From: Mesorhabditis belari
Taxonomy: Eukaryota; Nematoda; Chromadorea; Rhabditida; Rhabditidae
Length of the DNA: 64,000 nt
Direction: 5' to 3'
Assembly (NCBI GenBank): GCA_958450365.1
Contig: CAUEEP010000930.1
Coordinates: 682,001-746,000, forward strand
The notes beneath the pieces are model-generated. The model saw only the letters and a list, made by a program, of their open reading frames with translations. It was not told the DNA's origin and made no database searches. A program made the position numbers and the translations under genes. Position 1 is the first letter of the stretch; each line of letters opens with the position of its first letter. This document shows positions 34,664 to 47,000 of the stretch, piece after piece.

Positions 34664-35039
34664 GGGGGTGGGACAAATGCGACAATTTTTTTGCGCACCT
34701 GGACATTTGCGCACCTTTTTTTGCTGGAAAAGGCCTTAGGCAAGGTCGTAGAGCTTCAAAAATATTTCCATAGAAGGGAATCGTATGCGTAGATTCCGAA
34801 TTTCGACAAATCAGACCTCGCTGACACGTCAAATTTCGGCTAAAAGGCAAAAACTGCGGAAAAGCGTTAAGTTGCGTAGTTTTTGCCTTTTAGCCCAAAT
34901 TTGACGTGTCAATGAGGTCTGATTTGTCAAAATTCTGAATCTACGCATACGATTCCCTTATGTGAAAACATTTTTGAAGCTCTACGACCTTTCCTAAGGC
35001 CTTTTCCAGCAAAAAAAGGTGCGCAAATGTCCCACCCCC
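34664..35039. mobile_element. MITE family E, copy 2
   Basis: GGGGGTGGGACAAATGCGAC at the left, then TTTGCGCACC and TTTTTTTGCTGGAAAAGGCC. The right arm inverts these (CCTTTTCCAGCAAAAAAAGG, GCGCAAATGTCCCACCCCC). The inner arms hold CTACGCATACGATTCCCTT and TTTGACGTGTCA. It shares only its outer ~40 bp with copy 1, so the two are subfamilies. Confidence 0.8.
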
Positions 35040-35384
35040 TAAAATCTTGACGTATTAAGGTATTTTTCGAAATTTCTCGAATCAAAACGGGTCGATCAAT
35101 AGATTTTTGGTATATTTTAAGATTTTTTGAACATAATTAGCTTGTTTGTGTTTATTTTAAAGTTTAAAGTAATTAGTTTAAGTAACAGAACTAGTTTAAA
35201 GTTTTCTTTATGGCCTTTGAAGTTTTTTTTCTTTTTCCTTAACGAAAATGAAGTGTGTTTTTAGTGGAAGAACCCCTTTTCTTTCAAGTGTTTCGCTATT
35301 TTGAAAGAATTTAGATATAGTAAAGAGTTTTTTTTTTGAAGAATTTAGCTTTATAGAAGATATTTTATGTTCCTAGATAAAAAT

Positions 35385-35645
35385 CGAATCTTTTTCTCTC
35401 TCAGAAATGAATTCCATTTTGAATTCTGATCCTTTCGTGTTCCTTCAAGAAATCATTTGCCAAAGGTTTTTTAATTTTCAATATGTACTTTGACTTAACT
35501 CCCTCTAGAGGAGGGGCAATCAAGTGCATTATGGTGTAATGGTTAGCACGATTGCCTGGTAAGCGAAAGATGGCGGGTTCGAATCCCGGCGGCGGGCATT
35601 TTTTGATTTTTCCTAGTTCCAACTGCTAAATTTTCAAAAAACCTG
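35385..35645 (+). repeat. tRNA-headed repeat (SINE-like), copy 1
   Basis: Contains GGTGTAATGGTTAGCACGAT (A-box region) and GGGTTCGAATCCC (B box), with a degenerate anticodon arm and acceptor strands that do not pair, so it is not a working tRNA. The same 5' flank (AGAAATGAATTCCATTTTGA to ACTCCCTCTAGAG) and 3' flank (CCTA.TTCCAACTGCTAAATT) occur at 43165-43433. The conserved unit is therefore about 260 bp and longer than a tRNA. Confidence 0.75.
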
Positions 35646-35666
35646 TTTAACCAAAGGGAATCAGAC

Positions 35667-35768
35667 TTAAGTCCCTCTAGAGTAAGTGACGATCAAGTGC
35701 CTTGTGGTGTAATGGTTAGCACAGTTGCCTGTTAAACGAAAGATCGGGGGTTCGAGTCATCAACTAAC
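35667..35768 (+). repeat. tRNA-headed repeat (SINE-like), partial copy 2
   Basis: Keeps AAGTCCCTCTAGAGTAAG, GGTGTAATGGTTAGCACAGT, TTGCCTGTTAAACGAAAG and GGGGGTTCGAGTC, then diverges. Lies directly behind copy 1 in the same direction. The B box is intact but the acceptor stem is not. Confidence 0.65.
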
Positions 35769-36428
35769 TTTTGCTCTGCCCTTTGTTCCAACTTTTGTTC
35801 TTAAATTTGTAAACGCATAATTTCTAATGCACTAGACTTTAGCTAGCTTTAGTTATGCGTTATTTTTCTGTTAAGAAATCGGAAAAATTCATCTAGAACA
35901 CTGAAAAAATCATCATTTACCCCAAAAAAACCCTCGATTTCCTCGATTTTATCTCAAATGAAACCAAATGAAACCCTAAAATCAAACTTTTAAGTTTGAT
36001 TTCATTGACTTTTCATTGACTTTTCATTGACTTTTCATTGACCCATACGGCTTTCCCCCTTCATTCTCTTCTTCGTTTTCAAAACCAAAATCAAGAGAAA
36101 AAAAAAGTGTGTTTGAAGAGAAAATGAGCGATTGGAAACAGCTGTCCTCAGCCGTGATTTCCACTTCTTTTGATTGTCTCCCTCTGAACTGATCCCCTTT
36201 CCCCTCCTCAATCTATACTCTTCGTCTCTCCAAAAGAAAAAAAAAACACCATGTACTTGTCATTTTAAATCTTGTACTCATTTTTATATTGATATTCTTT
36301 TTTTTAATCTTTTTTGTTTTGCTTAAGAAAACTGTCTCTAAAAAGCTGAGAATTGGATTTTTTGAATTTCTTTAGAGCAAATCGAGATCTCGATTTCTTT
36401 TCTTTTTTCTTCTTCTCTTCAATTCTAA

Positions 36429-36531
36429 TTTCAGATCGACGAATCGTTTCTGCATTTCGAAAGATTGAATTATTTTGGGAAAAACTGGACGGCATCGAGT
36501 GGCCGTCCTAGGAGGGATAGCCTAGGAGGTA
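36429..36531 (+). other. Candidate unassigned exon upstream of the metallopeptidase
   Basis: AATTTCAG at 36429-36436 precedes an open stretch reading IDESFLHFERLNYFGKNW then ASSGRPRRDSLG, ending at a good donor GGAG|GTAGGG. It looks coding and would suit a cytoplasmic tail, but its phase does not join to the metallopeptidase exon at 37436. It could be a 5' UTR exon, an exon of another transcript, or chance. Confidence 0.3.
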
Positions 36532-37027
36532 GGGGAAATTTTGAGAATCTCTATTTCTTAGGATTTCTTAGGTTTTTTTTAATATTTCTTAAGAGATCTC
36601 ATAGGTTGTCGTTTCCCAGAAGATTTTGTGTCTCTCTATTTTTATCAAAACACTGAGTTTTTAAAGCAAAAAACTGGAAGACAAATTAAATCTTGCATCT
36701 AATTTCATTTTTTTTCACTCAATTATGATGGAAACGAGTCCCCATAGTCAAGTGGACTTGCTTAACCTTGACTCCTGTAACGATTCAAACGACTATTTAT
36801 CAGTAGAATCGATGCTAGTATTGTAGTATGATTATGTACAGTAGATACAGTAGTATGACTATGCTAGTATGACTCAAAAAGTCGATCAAAGAGTTTATAG
36901 ATTTCCTAGATCCATTAGTAGGTACTAAATCACTTTACCATTACTTTTTTATCTTATAATCTCAAATCTCTTTCATTTTCATTCCATTATCCGTATGGTA
37001 TGGGTTTTTGTAAATCAAGAAAAAGGA

Positions 37028-37137
37028 TTTGAGAGTGAGCTGAATCGAACCAGGTTAAAAAGGCGCGTGGACTATTAGAGAGAATACGGTATCTTCTATT
37101 TTCCCGGGACACTATCCCCTACGCCATCCGGTTGTTT
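37028..37137 (-). pseudogene. tRNA-like sequence interrupted by a family G MITE end
   Basis: On the minus strand, GGATGGCGTAGGGGATAGTG resembles a D-arm/A-box region and CCTGGTTCGATTCAGCTCAC a T-arm with B box. Between them lies GATACCGTATTCTCTCTAAT plus AGTCCACGCGCC, which is the end of MITE family G (see 49929). No complete cloverleaf can be drawn. Confidence 0.45.
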
Positions 37138-37157
37138 CAAAGAAAGTAATTCGGCGC

Positions 37158-37262
37158 TATACCGCCGATCGTCTAGCTAGTCTAGATCGTCTAGATCGTC
37201 TAGATCGTCTAGATCGTCTAGATCGTCTAGATCTAGACGTCTAATCGTCTGTTGACGAATCG
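37158..37262. repeat. TCGTCTAGA array
   Basis: 9-bp TCGTCTAGA units, about nine, ending in ATCTAGACG inverted units; self-complementary. Confidence 0.8.
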
Positions 37263-37450
37263 TCTAGATCTAGACCCACTCATTCATCGACGCCTAGACC
37301 CATTCATAATCAGCTGAAATTCGTAATCAGCTACGAAACATCAAAGTTTTTCTAGATTTAGGGCTAAGTGATTGTACTTGTGTATTGTTTTTCACAAAGT
37401 ATTCGTTTGAATAAATGTATTTTTCAAATTTCCAGTTGAAAGGTAGAAGA

Positions 37451-40400
37451 ATGGGCGCGCCGGCGCGCACTTTTGGCGTCCTAGCCGGGATATTCTTCTT
37501 TTTGGCGTGCCTTTTCCTTGTCGGGCTTATTTATTTCTATTTCACGAAACCGCCGGAGGTTTGCCTTACACCTGGATGCATACATACAGGTGAGAATTCG
37601 CTGGATTTTCTTAATCGATGTTGATCGATCGATCGAATTTTGTTGACTAATTGAATTTTGTTGCTTTGACTCATCGTTGAATGATCTTTGCTGATGTTTG
37701 GCCTTTATTAAGACCTTAGATCTTACCGGAAACAGATTCAACTGAGTATTCAGCTTATCGAGAGGTGTACGGTAGCGTTGTTGGCTGAATATCTTAATCT
37801 ATAAAGTACTGAAGAGAACTAACGACATTTTCCTAGAGATTTTAGCTCTTTCATACTGAATTTCTTAAGAAAATGAATTAAATAAAAATGAAATAAGCTA
37901 GAAAAAAGACTTAACTATAGATTTATGATCTTAAATTTTGACATAACCTTTTCCTTTTTCATTTTAAACCCTCTCACATTTCAGCATCGGTCATTTTATC
38001 TTCAATGAACGCCTCAGTTGATCCGTGTCAAGATTTCTATGCGTACGCGTGTGGACAATGGATAAAAGTGATCTTTTTCTTTAAATTATAGAAATCTAGA
38101 TATGAATAGATATGAATAGATCATTGAATATTTGAAAATCTGCTTTTTTAATTGCTTTTTTCTTCTAGGGACATCCGATTCCCGATGATGCGCCATCTGT
38201 ATCGAATTTTGAGAATCTCGGACAAGATCTCGAGTTTGCGTTGAAAGGTTGGAAACTTTTATAAACATTTCCTTGTACTTGTACATTGCTTTGTACTTGT
38301 ACTTGTACATAGCTTTGTACTTGTACATAGCTTTGTACTTGTACTTGTACATTTCCTTGTAATTGTACTTGTACTTGTACATTTCCTTGTACTTGTACAT
38401 TTCTTTGTACTTGTACTTGTACATTTCCTTGTGCAGATCCAAAAAAATAGGCTTAGCATTATTTAAGAGTTCGCTAGAAGATACCTCTATTCTCTCTAAT
38501 AGTAGTGCACTGCGCCGAGCCGAGTTGATGACTATTTGACAGTTCCAAAGCTTTCACAGAAGCTCAACACTCAAATCCCCCACTAGATCTCATCGTCAGT
38601 TACATTTTCCGCCCTCACATCGATAGGTTCTGATAAGCGGTTCTCGAGATTTCGAGGAATTTAGGAATTTTAGGAATTTAGGCAAAGCTTTAGGTGCACT
38701 AGTATTAGAGAACTATTAGAGAACTACTACTATTAGAATACAGGATCTTCTAGCGAACTTTTACAAAATGCTCTTTTCAGAACTACTCGAGGCTCGCGAT
38801 GACACCATTCAACCAGACAGCGCTGTCAATAAAGCAAAGATCTTCTATCAGCAATGTTTAAATGAAAGTTAGTTCCTTCTTTCTTCTTAGGCAAACAAGG
38901 CTGATAGCTCAGTGGTAGAGTATCTGCCTGCTAGACAGAAGAGAGCTCAATTCCCCTTAGTTCGAGCTATTCATTTCTTTATTAACATCTTTCAATCAAT
39001 ACCTTCAATTCATCATTCTTTCTTTCTTTTATAGTTAAAAGATTAAACTTCCTTGTCAAATGGAAACTGAAAGAGTTTCGAGAAAAGAAAGCTTCACATT
39101 GATCACATTTTGACATTGATCGATCACTCGATCATTCTCAAATTCTTTCGATCTAGCTTTACCAAGACTCTAAGAAATTATAATCGATTTTTTTTAGAGT
39201 TAATAGAAAGATATTGGATAATGAAAGGATAAAAATTGTATTGTGGCTTAGGTGAAATTAGCGAAACGTGAAAGAGTACTTTTGATGAACTATAAAGGAC
39301 TATCACTATCAAGGAACTCTAAAGGAATTAGAAAGGAACTATAAAGGAACTATAAAAGAACTATAAAGCAGCTGAATAGGAACTATAAAGGAACTATAAA
39401 AGAATCATTCTCAAATTCTTTCGATCTAGCTTTACCAAGACTTTAAAAAATTATAATCGATTTTTTTTAGAGTTAATAGAAAGATATTGGATAATGAAAG
39501 GATAAAAGGATAATAAAAGGATAAAAATTGAATTGTGGCTTTAAAATTGTATTGTGGCTTAGGTGAAATCAGCGAAACGTGGCGGAGTACTTTTGATGAG
39601 GTCATGAAATCGTTTGGTGGATGGCCGAGTCTCGAAAATGGAAACAGTTCGGTTTTTAGAAGCAAATAAAGCTTACGGTAACTGTGAATTACAGTAATCT
39701 AGCAGCGCTAAAGCTTGCCCTAGTTACTGTAGCCTAGCTACAAGCCCTCTAAAACTTGCTCAGTTGCCGTAATCCGGCTATTAACTGCTCTAGACCTTGT
39801 TCGCATTACAGTAATCCTTAAATGATTGTAATCAAGTGATACTGTAACTAGTTGCCACCGTAATCAAGCTATCAGTAGCTCTAAAGCTTGCCCTAGTTAC
39901 TGTAGCATAGCTAGAAGCCATCTAAAGCCTGCCCTAGTTACCGTAGCTCAGCTAGAAGCCATCTAAAGCTTGCCCCAGTTACTGTAGCCTAGCTAGAAGT
40001 CATCTAAAGCTTGCCCCAGTTACTGTAGCCTAGCTAGAAGTCATCTAAAGCTTGCCCTAGCTACTGTAGCCCAGCTAGAAGCCATCTAAAGCTTGCCCCA
40101 GTTACCGTAGCCCAGCTAGAAGCCCCCAAAGCTTGCGCCAATTCCCTTAACCGGAAAGATTCAATCTTTAGGCAATAAACTCTCTACAAAACGCAAAAGC
40201 CAATCAAACTCGAACATAACCGATTTCTTTTCAGTCGACGAGAATACTTCTGTTGAACGATTATACGCAAGAATGGTCGCGAAATTCCGTGCCGATTCCC
40301 TCTTCAAAGCCACCGTTCAACCAGATGACAAAAATTCGGAGAAACACGTTCTTTTGGTTTTTATTCTTTACATCTAACATCAGAAAAATTGAATTTAGGT

Positions 40401-43400
40401 TGATCAACCGGCACTCAATCTGTTTGCTCGCGATTTCTACATCATGGCTGAGAATGAAGAACGATTAGCATACGTCACATTGATCAGGTTAATAGAAGAT
40501 CGTTGTGCGTTCTTTCCCTGTTCTTTCCCTCGTAGAGACGTCTGGCACACAGGCCCAGATAGAGATCATGTTCTTTGTGCGCTTCCATAATCGCGTACGC
40601 AAGCGAAACTTGGGTAATTAAACCGGGTGGGATGGTGTTTCGGCGGCTTCTATCGGGGCAGTGTGCCAGACGTTGTTTTTTCTTGCGAGTGACATGGAGA
40701 GAACGCACAATAGGAAGCTCCAATAGAAAGCAACGCTGTGCGTTCTTTCCCTGTTGCTCGTAAAGAAAAGCGGCGTCTGGCACACTGGCCTGCTGGAAGT
40801 CGGCAGGAAACGCGCGTCGGCCGGTTTAATTACCCAAGTTTTGTGTGTCAGATCGTGTGTGTTTCTTTTGTGAGAGTTGCCGTTTGTCGTTTGCCGTTTC
40901 CGAGATTGTGGGAAAGCGCAAAGAATATTATTATAGTTATTTAATGTTTAGATATGATTTTTTCAAATCAATTCTAATTTTAGAGATGTTTTGGTTCATC
41001 TACATGCCCGGCCAGAGATCGCTATTCGAGATGCTAAAGAGATCATCGAGTTTGAGACGGATTTAGCGAATGTTAGTGAAAAGATTGTAAACTAGACCTC
41101 TAAAGCTATCAAAGATCTTTCCTACCGTAGCTTTGCTATTATATCTTTGCTACCGTAACCCTAAATCTAAAATAGGACTACCAAAAACGGACTAAAAGCT
41201 CCGTTTTTCATAACCCCGTTTTTCCCTAGTTTCTCTTAAATTCATTATCGATTACAGCTAAAAGAATGAGACTTTTGAGAGTCTCATTCAATGATACAGT
41301 ACGCCAGAAAGGGTGTGTTTACAAGCTAGCACAAAGTACATCGTTTATAGATCACAATGGCCGACGAGCATCGTCACGATATCGCCGAATTGTACACAAA
41401 GCTCAGCATCGGTGACATGCGACGCCGTTTACCCAACTTTAACTGGCTTCTTTTCTTCAATTCGGTTTTCGATGATATCAAGATGAAAGTAAAAATTTGA
41501 TGGCTTTAACTAAAAGATTTTTATTTTCAAAAAAAAAACTAATTAATCAATAAACCCAAAAATTGAATCGATTAGATGAAAATTGAGGCTTAAATTATGG
41601 TAGTTTATTTTAAATACTTTTTTAAATCACTCTACACCTATTTATTGACTTATTTAAAGGATAGCTTTATAGAAAAGTGCATTACAAGACAGCTGAAAGT
41701 GTTTAAATGTAGAATTTTGATCGATGTAAAATTTTGATAAGCTTTATAGCTTTATAGTTTTATAGCTTTAGAGCTTTAGAGCTTTAGAGCTTTATAGCTT
41801 TATAGCTTTATAGCTTTATAGCTTTAGAGCTTTAGAGCTTTAGAGCTTTAGAGCTTTATAGCTTTATAGCTTTATAGCTTTATAGCTTTATAGCTTTATA
41901 GCTTTATTGCTTTATTGCTTTATAGCTTTAGAGCTTTAGAGCTTTATAGCTTTATAGCTTTATTGCTTTATTGCTTTATAGCTTTATAGAAAAGCTTTAT
42001 AGAAAAACGCATTACAAGACAGCTGAAAGTGTTTAAATGTAGAATTTTAATCGATGCAAATTTTAATCAATATAAATTCTAATCAATGTAAATTCTAATC
42101 GATGTAGAATTTTGATCGATTTCCTTTTCCAGAACGGTACCCCAATCACTTTCAACTACGAAACGGAAGTCGTTGTCTATGGATTGGAATTCTTGGAGCG
42201 TTTAGATAAACTCTTACCGAAGTATACAAAAAGGTAGAATAGAGATTTGGAATTTTATCGAAAAAAATTTGACCTAGACGAATCGTGAACTATTTGGAGT
42301 GGTGTTGGTTTTTCAAAACGATGCTCCGAGATTTACCCGATCCTTTTGCGTTAACGATTTTCAAATTCTATAAAACTCTTAATTGTGAGTTTTTTTTTGG
42401 AAAGTTTTACAATCGAATTTGTAGTCTAATTTGAATATTGAAGTTCTAGAAAAGAGAAAATGGAAATGCTTGATGGAAATGCTTGTAAACGCACTCTTTC
42501 TGGCATAGAAATGTTATTGATTTGTTTAATTATCGAAGCTTTAGAAGCTTCGATAATTAAACGCCATCTTCTAAAGCTTTTCACCTTTGATTTGTGCAAT
42601 TTGTGCTGTGTAAACGCACCTTTTCTAGAGCACTTGATTCTTGATTTTCTTTTGAAGCCAGTGTGCCAGAAAAAGTACGTTTAGATAAGCCAAAGTACGT
42701 CTAGAAAGTCTAGAAAATTGAAGATTACTAGATTTAACATTAATAGACAGAAACATTTCCTTTCCTTCTTTCTTATTCATTTCCCAATCTCAATTCCAGT
42801 GATGAATGTACAAAAGGTTCGATGGCATGGCTGTGTCACGAGAATCAACTCACTCATGCCTATGGCCACATCGTCCATTTACGTCAAATATCATTTCGAT
42901 CATGACTCAAAGCAACAGGTGGCGAAATCAAGGATTTTATAGATGTTTAGATTAAATATTCAGCCAACTATTATCTATTTGATATCCACTAAGTCTTGGT
43001 AACCTTCTTTAAAATCTTTAAAACCAAAACTGAAGCTGAAACTAGAACTAGAACTAGAAATTGAGCTAGAACTAGAACTGGAACTAGAACTAGAGCTAGA
43101 ACTAGAACTAGAACTAGAACTTGATCATAGATATTTTTGATTTATGTTCATAGATAAAAATGAAATCTCTTTTTCTCTCTCAGAAATGAATTCCATTTTG
43201 AATTCTGATCCTTTCGTGTTCCTTCAAGGAATCATTTGCCAAAGATTTTTTAATTTTCAATATGTACTTTGACTTAACTCCCTCTAGAGTAAGGGGCAAG
43301 CAAGTGCATTGTGGTGTGATGGTTAGCACAGTTGCCTGTTAGGTGAAAGATCGCGGGTTCGACCCTCCGCGGCGGACATTTTTGTTTTTTCCTACTTCCA

Positions 43401-43838
43401 ACTGCTAAATTTTCAAAAAATCTGTTTAACCAACATCTTCGTAAAACGTTTTATCGAATTTTACGACAAACGGCTACTTGAATGGCTTTAAATTAATCGA
43501 AATGTAAAAAAATAAAGAATAAGCATTTATTTTGAGCTCTTAACCATTTGGATTACTGTGACAAGGACATGAAAAAAAGAAAAAGAACTACCGTAAATAC
43601 TGTAATAGTACCCCACCGCCATAATGACGGTGCGGAGTGTTGCGTAGTCTAGCTTTGAACGAGTTTTTCTCGACACTGGTTTATGCTACAATGCTCGTTT
43701 AGGTATCAAAAAATAGCTGAAATTCAGGGCTATTTTTTTGATACCAAAGACGCATTTTTTGGAAGTACGGGCGCTTTGAAAAATACTAAAAAACTTTTGC
43801 GACTAGCGACGACGCGACTGTACGAGTGGGGTGGGGTA

Positions 43839-43871
<33 letters not shown>

Positions 43872-43882
43872 AAAAAAAAATA

Positions 43883-43957
<75 letters not shown>

Positions 43958-43986
43958 AAAATAAAAAAAAAAAAAAAAAAAAAAAA

Positions 43987-44022
<36 letters not shown>

Positions 44023-44027
44023 AAAAA

Positions 44028-44099
<72 letters not shown>

Positions 44100-47000
44100 T
44101 ACAGTATTTACGGTAGCTGAAGCTACTGTAATTTCTAATTGTCTAAACTGTTTGAAGAGTACGGTAGAAAGCTTTTTTTAAAGAAGATCTATTAGAATTC
44201 TATTCAGAAGTTTATAAATATTTCAGGTAGAGGAAATGATTTCATTGATTATGGATGCTTTCGTTGACCTTCTACTTCACGAGGACTGGCTTACTCCGGA
44301 GACGAAAACTTTCGCAAAGCAAAAGGTTTCATTTTAATGCTTTTATTTGATATTTTAGTTGTAATGATAGTTTATGTTAGTTTATTTAATAGTTTACGGA
44401 AGGTTTACGGTAATATTTACAGTAAACCTATTTAGATAATTGAGATCTAAATAGATTTTAAAGCTCTAAATACTAAAAGAGAAACTATAGAAAATTAGGA
44501 ATGCCTATTGCCCTCAAAATTGGTGGGTAGAGAGAATCGACTCTGGAGAACAACATATCAAAAATTCAGCTACAAAGCTCCAAGATTACGGTAGTTATAG
44601 TGTTTTGAAGATTTGGTAAGACATAAGACAATGGCCTCCGCAACGATATTAGCCCTAGTTACCACAATCTCCTCAATGCGCGGTGGTGTAGTGGTAGTGC
44701 GTTCAGTTACAAAGCGAATGCTCTTGGGTTCGAGTCTTTCTTTGGAGTCTTAATATATGTTTGGGCCTTAACCGTTCTTGGACCAATTATAATATTGGAT
44801 TAGTTAAACAAATCCAATACTATATTTGGTCCAAGAATGGTTAATGGCCTAAACATAGTTTCAAAAGTTAAACTTTTTCATCATAAAAAAAAATTTAAAA
44901 TTTAAAAAGGGGTAAGGGAAAAAGGGGTTCCAAAGAAAGACTCGAACCCGAGCATTCGTTTTGTAACTGAACGCACTACCACTACACCACCGCGCAATGA
45001 GGAGATTGTGGTAACTAGGGCCAATATCCTTGCGAGAAAGAAACTCCATTGTCTTATATCTTAGCAAATCTTCAAAACACTATAACTACCGTAATCTTGG
45101 AGCTTTGTAGCTGAATTTTTGATATGTTGTTCTCCAGAGTCGATTCTCTCTACCCACCAATTTTGAGGACAATCGGCATTCCTAATTTTCTATAGTTCCC
45201 TTGTAAAAGTTTCTACTCATTTCTAGGTGGAGACGATGAAGCAAAAGATTGGCTACCCAGAGTACTTAAACGATGCTCAAGCTGTGAACAAAGAGTACAA
45301 TCAGTTCAAGGTAAAGAATTGGAATTGCATTTAAGAATCATATCTAGACTCTAGTACTAGATTTTGATGTATTTTGAGGGCAGAAATTTTCAATCAAATC
45401 GATTCTCGCTTGGAGATTTCTGTGCGCATTCTGTGCACTAGAAAGCTTGTGTTTCTTCTTTCAAGCACAAAGTACACATGGAGTACTAGGGATTATGAGT
45501 AAACGCATCCTTTCTAATGCACTATTTCTCAATAAAATCTCAATAAAATCTCAATCCCTTTAAAACAGTTTTCTAGAAATCCAATCGACTAAAAGGCTTA
45601 TGTTTATCATTTTAAAAGAACAAAATACATCAATTTATTCAATAAATTTGTTTAATTTTTTTGTTTAATTTTGTTTTTAGGTCTATGAGAGTAACTATTA
45701 TAAGACGAAATTTCAATTCTACGAGCAATATCAACGGGATGTTCTGGAGAGAATCGTTCAACCAGTCGACAGGGAAAGGTTCATTTTATAGACATTTTTA
45801 TTGTTATTTTAAGGCAAAATAAAACTATAAACCTATGAATAACGTCATTTTTTTATCATTTTTCTCAATCTCTCATCTCAAACACGTGTGGCTGACTGGT
45901 TAAGTGTCTTTTATCTTATCTTATCTCGACCTTATGAAGGTCGAGGGTTCGAACCCCACATGCGACATGGTCACCCCCTTCGGATTTCCTTTCCCTTCGG
46001 GTTGAGAGGTTTTCTGGAGGGCAGTCTGGTGGTTGTGGCCCCAGTTCTTTAAAGTGACAAGCCACTCCTTCATCGTCATCTTCCCTTCACCACCAAAAAA
46101 GCTATTTAGTTCCCCATTGAGCTTAGGGTTAGGGAGCCGTCTGTCATGACGTGGGTTAAGTTAAGATATAGCCTAGTATTGTGTGTGTCGTTGTATTGTC
46201 ATTGATATATTTCGTGTATGCGATAAATTCACCACTGGTAGCCCCAGTCGGTATTTTTTTTTTTTTAAAAAAACTTTTTAGATGGGTTGCCGGCGCAGCA
46301 CTTGTCAACGCCTTCTACTCGCCAAACACTAATGAAATCAGTCAGTTCAATAGTCATTGAATAGTCTCTTTAAAAGATAACAACAATATTTGATCTAAAT
46401 TCTTTTGCTTGCTTATAAAGATAAAGATCTAAACCTATTCCTTAAACAAAACTCATTTAATTCCAAAGTTATTGCTTTTCGAGCTTAGCTTGAAAATGAA
46501 ACATTTGAAACAACTTTGGGAACGATCTCTTCAATCTTAATCGAAAGTCGATTCGCTCAACTTTATCTATTTTATTCAACCACTTGAAACAAAGCTTTAT
46601 CTAGAATAATTTTCTAGACGTTCTAGACGTTCTAGACATTCTAGACATTCTAGACATTCTAGACATTCTAGACATTCTAGACGTTCTAGACATTCTAGAC
46701 ATTCTAGACATTCTAGACGTTCTAGACATTCTAGACATTCTAGACATTCTAGACATTCTAGACATTCTAGACGTTCTAGACATTCTAGACATTCTAGACA
46801 TTCTAGACCTTTTAGACGTTCTAGACATTCTAGACATTCTAGACCTTCTAGACGTTCTAGACATTTCCCCCTATCTTTTTCTTTCAGTTTTCCCAGCTGG
46901 CATTCTTCAACCCGTTTTTTATTCAAAAGATTTCCCATCATCGATGAATTTCGGTGGAATCGGAGTCGTCATTGGACACGAGATCACTCACGGTTTTGAT

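Larger units (their letters stand above)
44481..45199. mobile_element. Large palindrome carrying two opposed tRNA-like sequences
   Basis: An inverted repeat with arms of ~340 bp meeting near 44805-44830. The left arm starts GAAACTATAGAAAATTAGGA and contains AATCGACTCTGGAGAACAAC; the right arm ends with the complement. A tRNA-like sequence on plus at 44678-44754 (GGTGGTGTAGTGGTAGTGCG, CTTGGGTTCGAGTC) is mirrored on minus at 44929-44996. Both keep A-box- and B-box-like words. Arm identity is high but not perfect. Lies in metallopeptidase intron 13. Confidence 0.85.

Noticed and set aside
35520..35600. Functional tRNA gene
   Set aside because: Boxes A and B are present, but acceptor strands do not pair and the anticodon arm is degenerate; the conserved flanks show it is part of a longer repeat.
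40484..40944. ORFs with ETWVIKPG and similar words, also at 51316, 53522 and 58892
   Set aside because: The same words appear on both strands in every family F element, because they are the TIR read as protein.
46597..46941. Repeat proteins of Leu-Glu-Cys or Met-Ser-Arg type
   Set aside because: Translation of the 9-bp ATTCTAGAC satellite within a metallopeptidase intron; no splice or start context.
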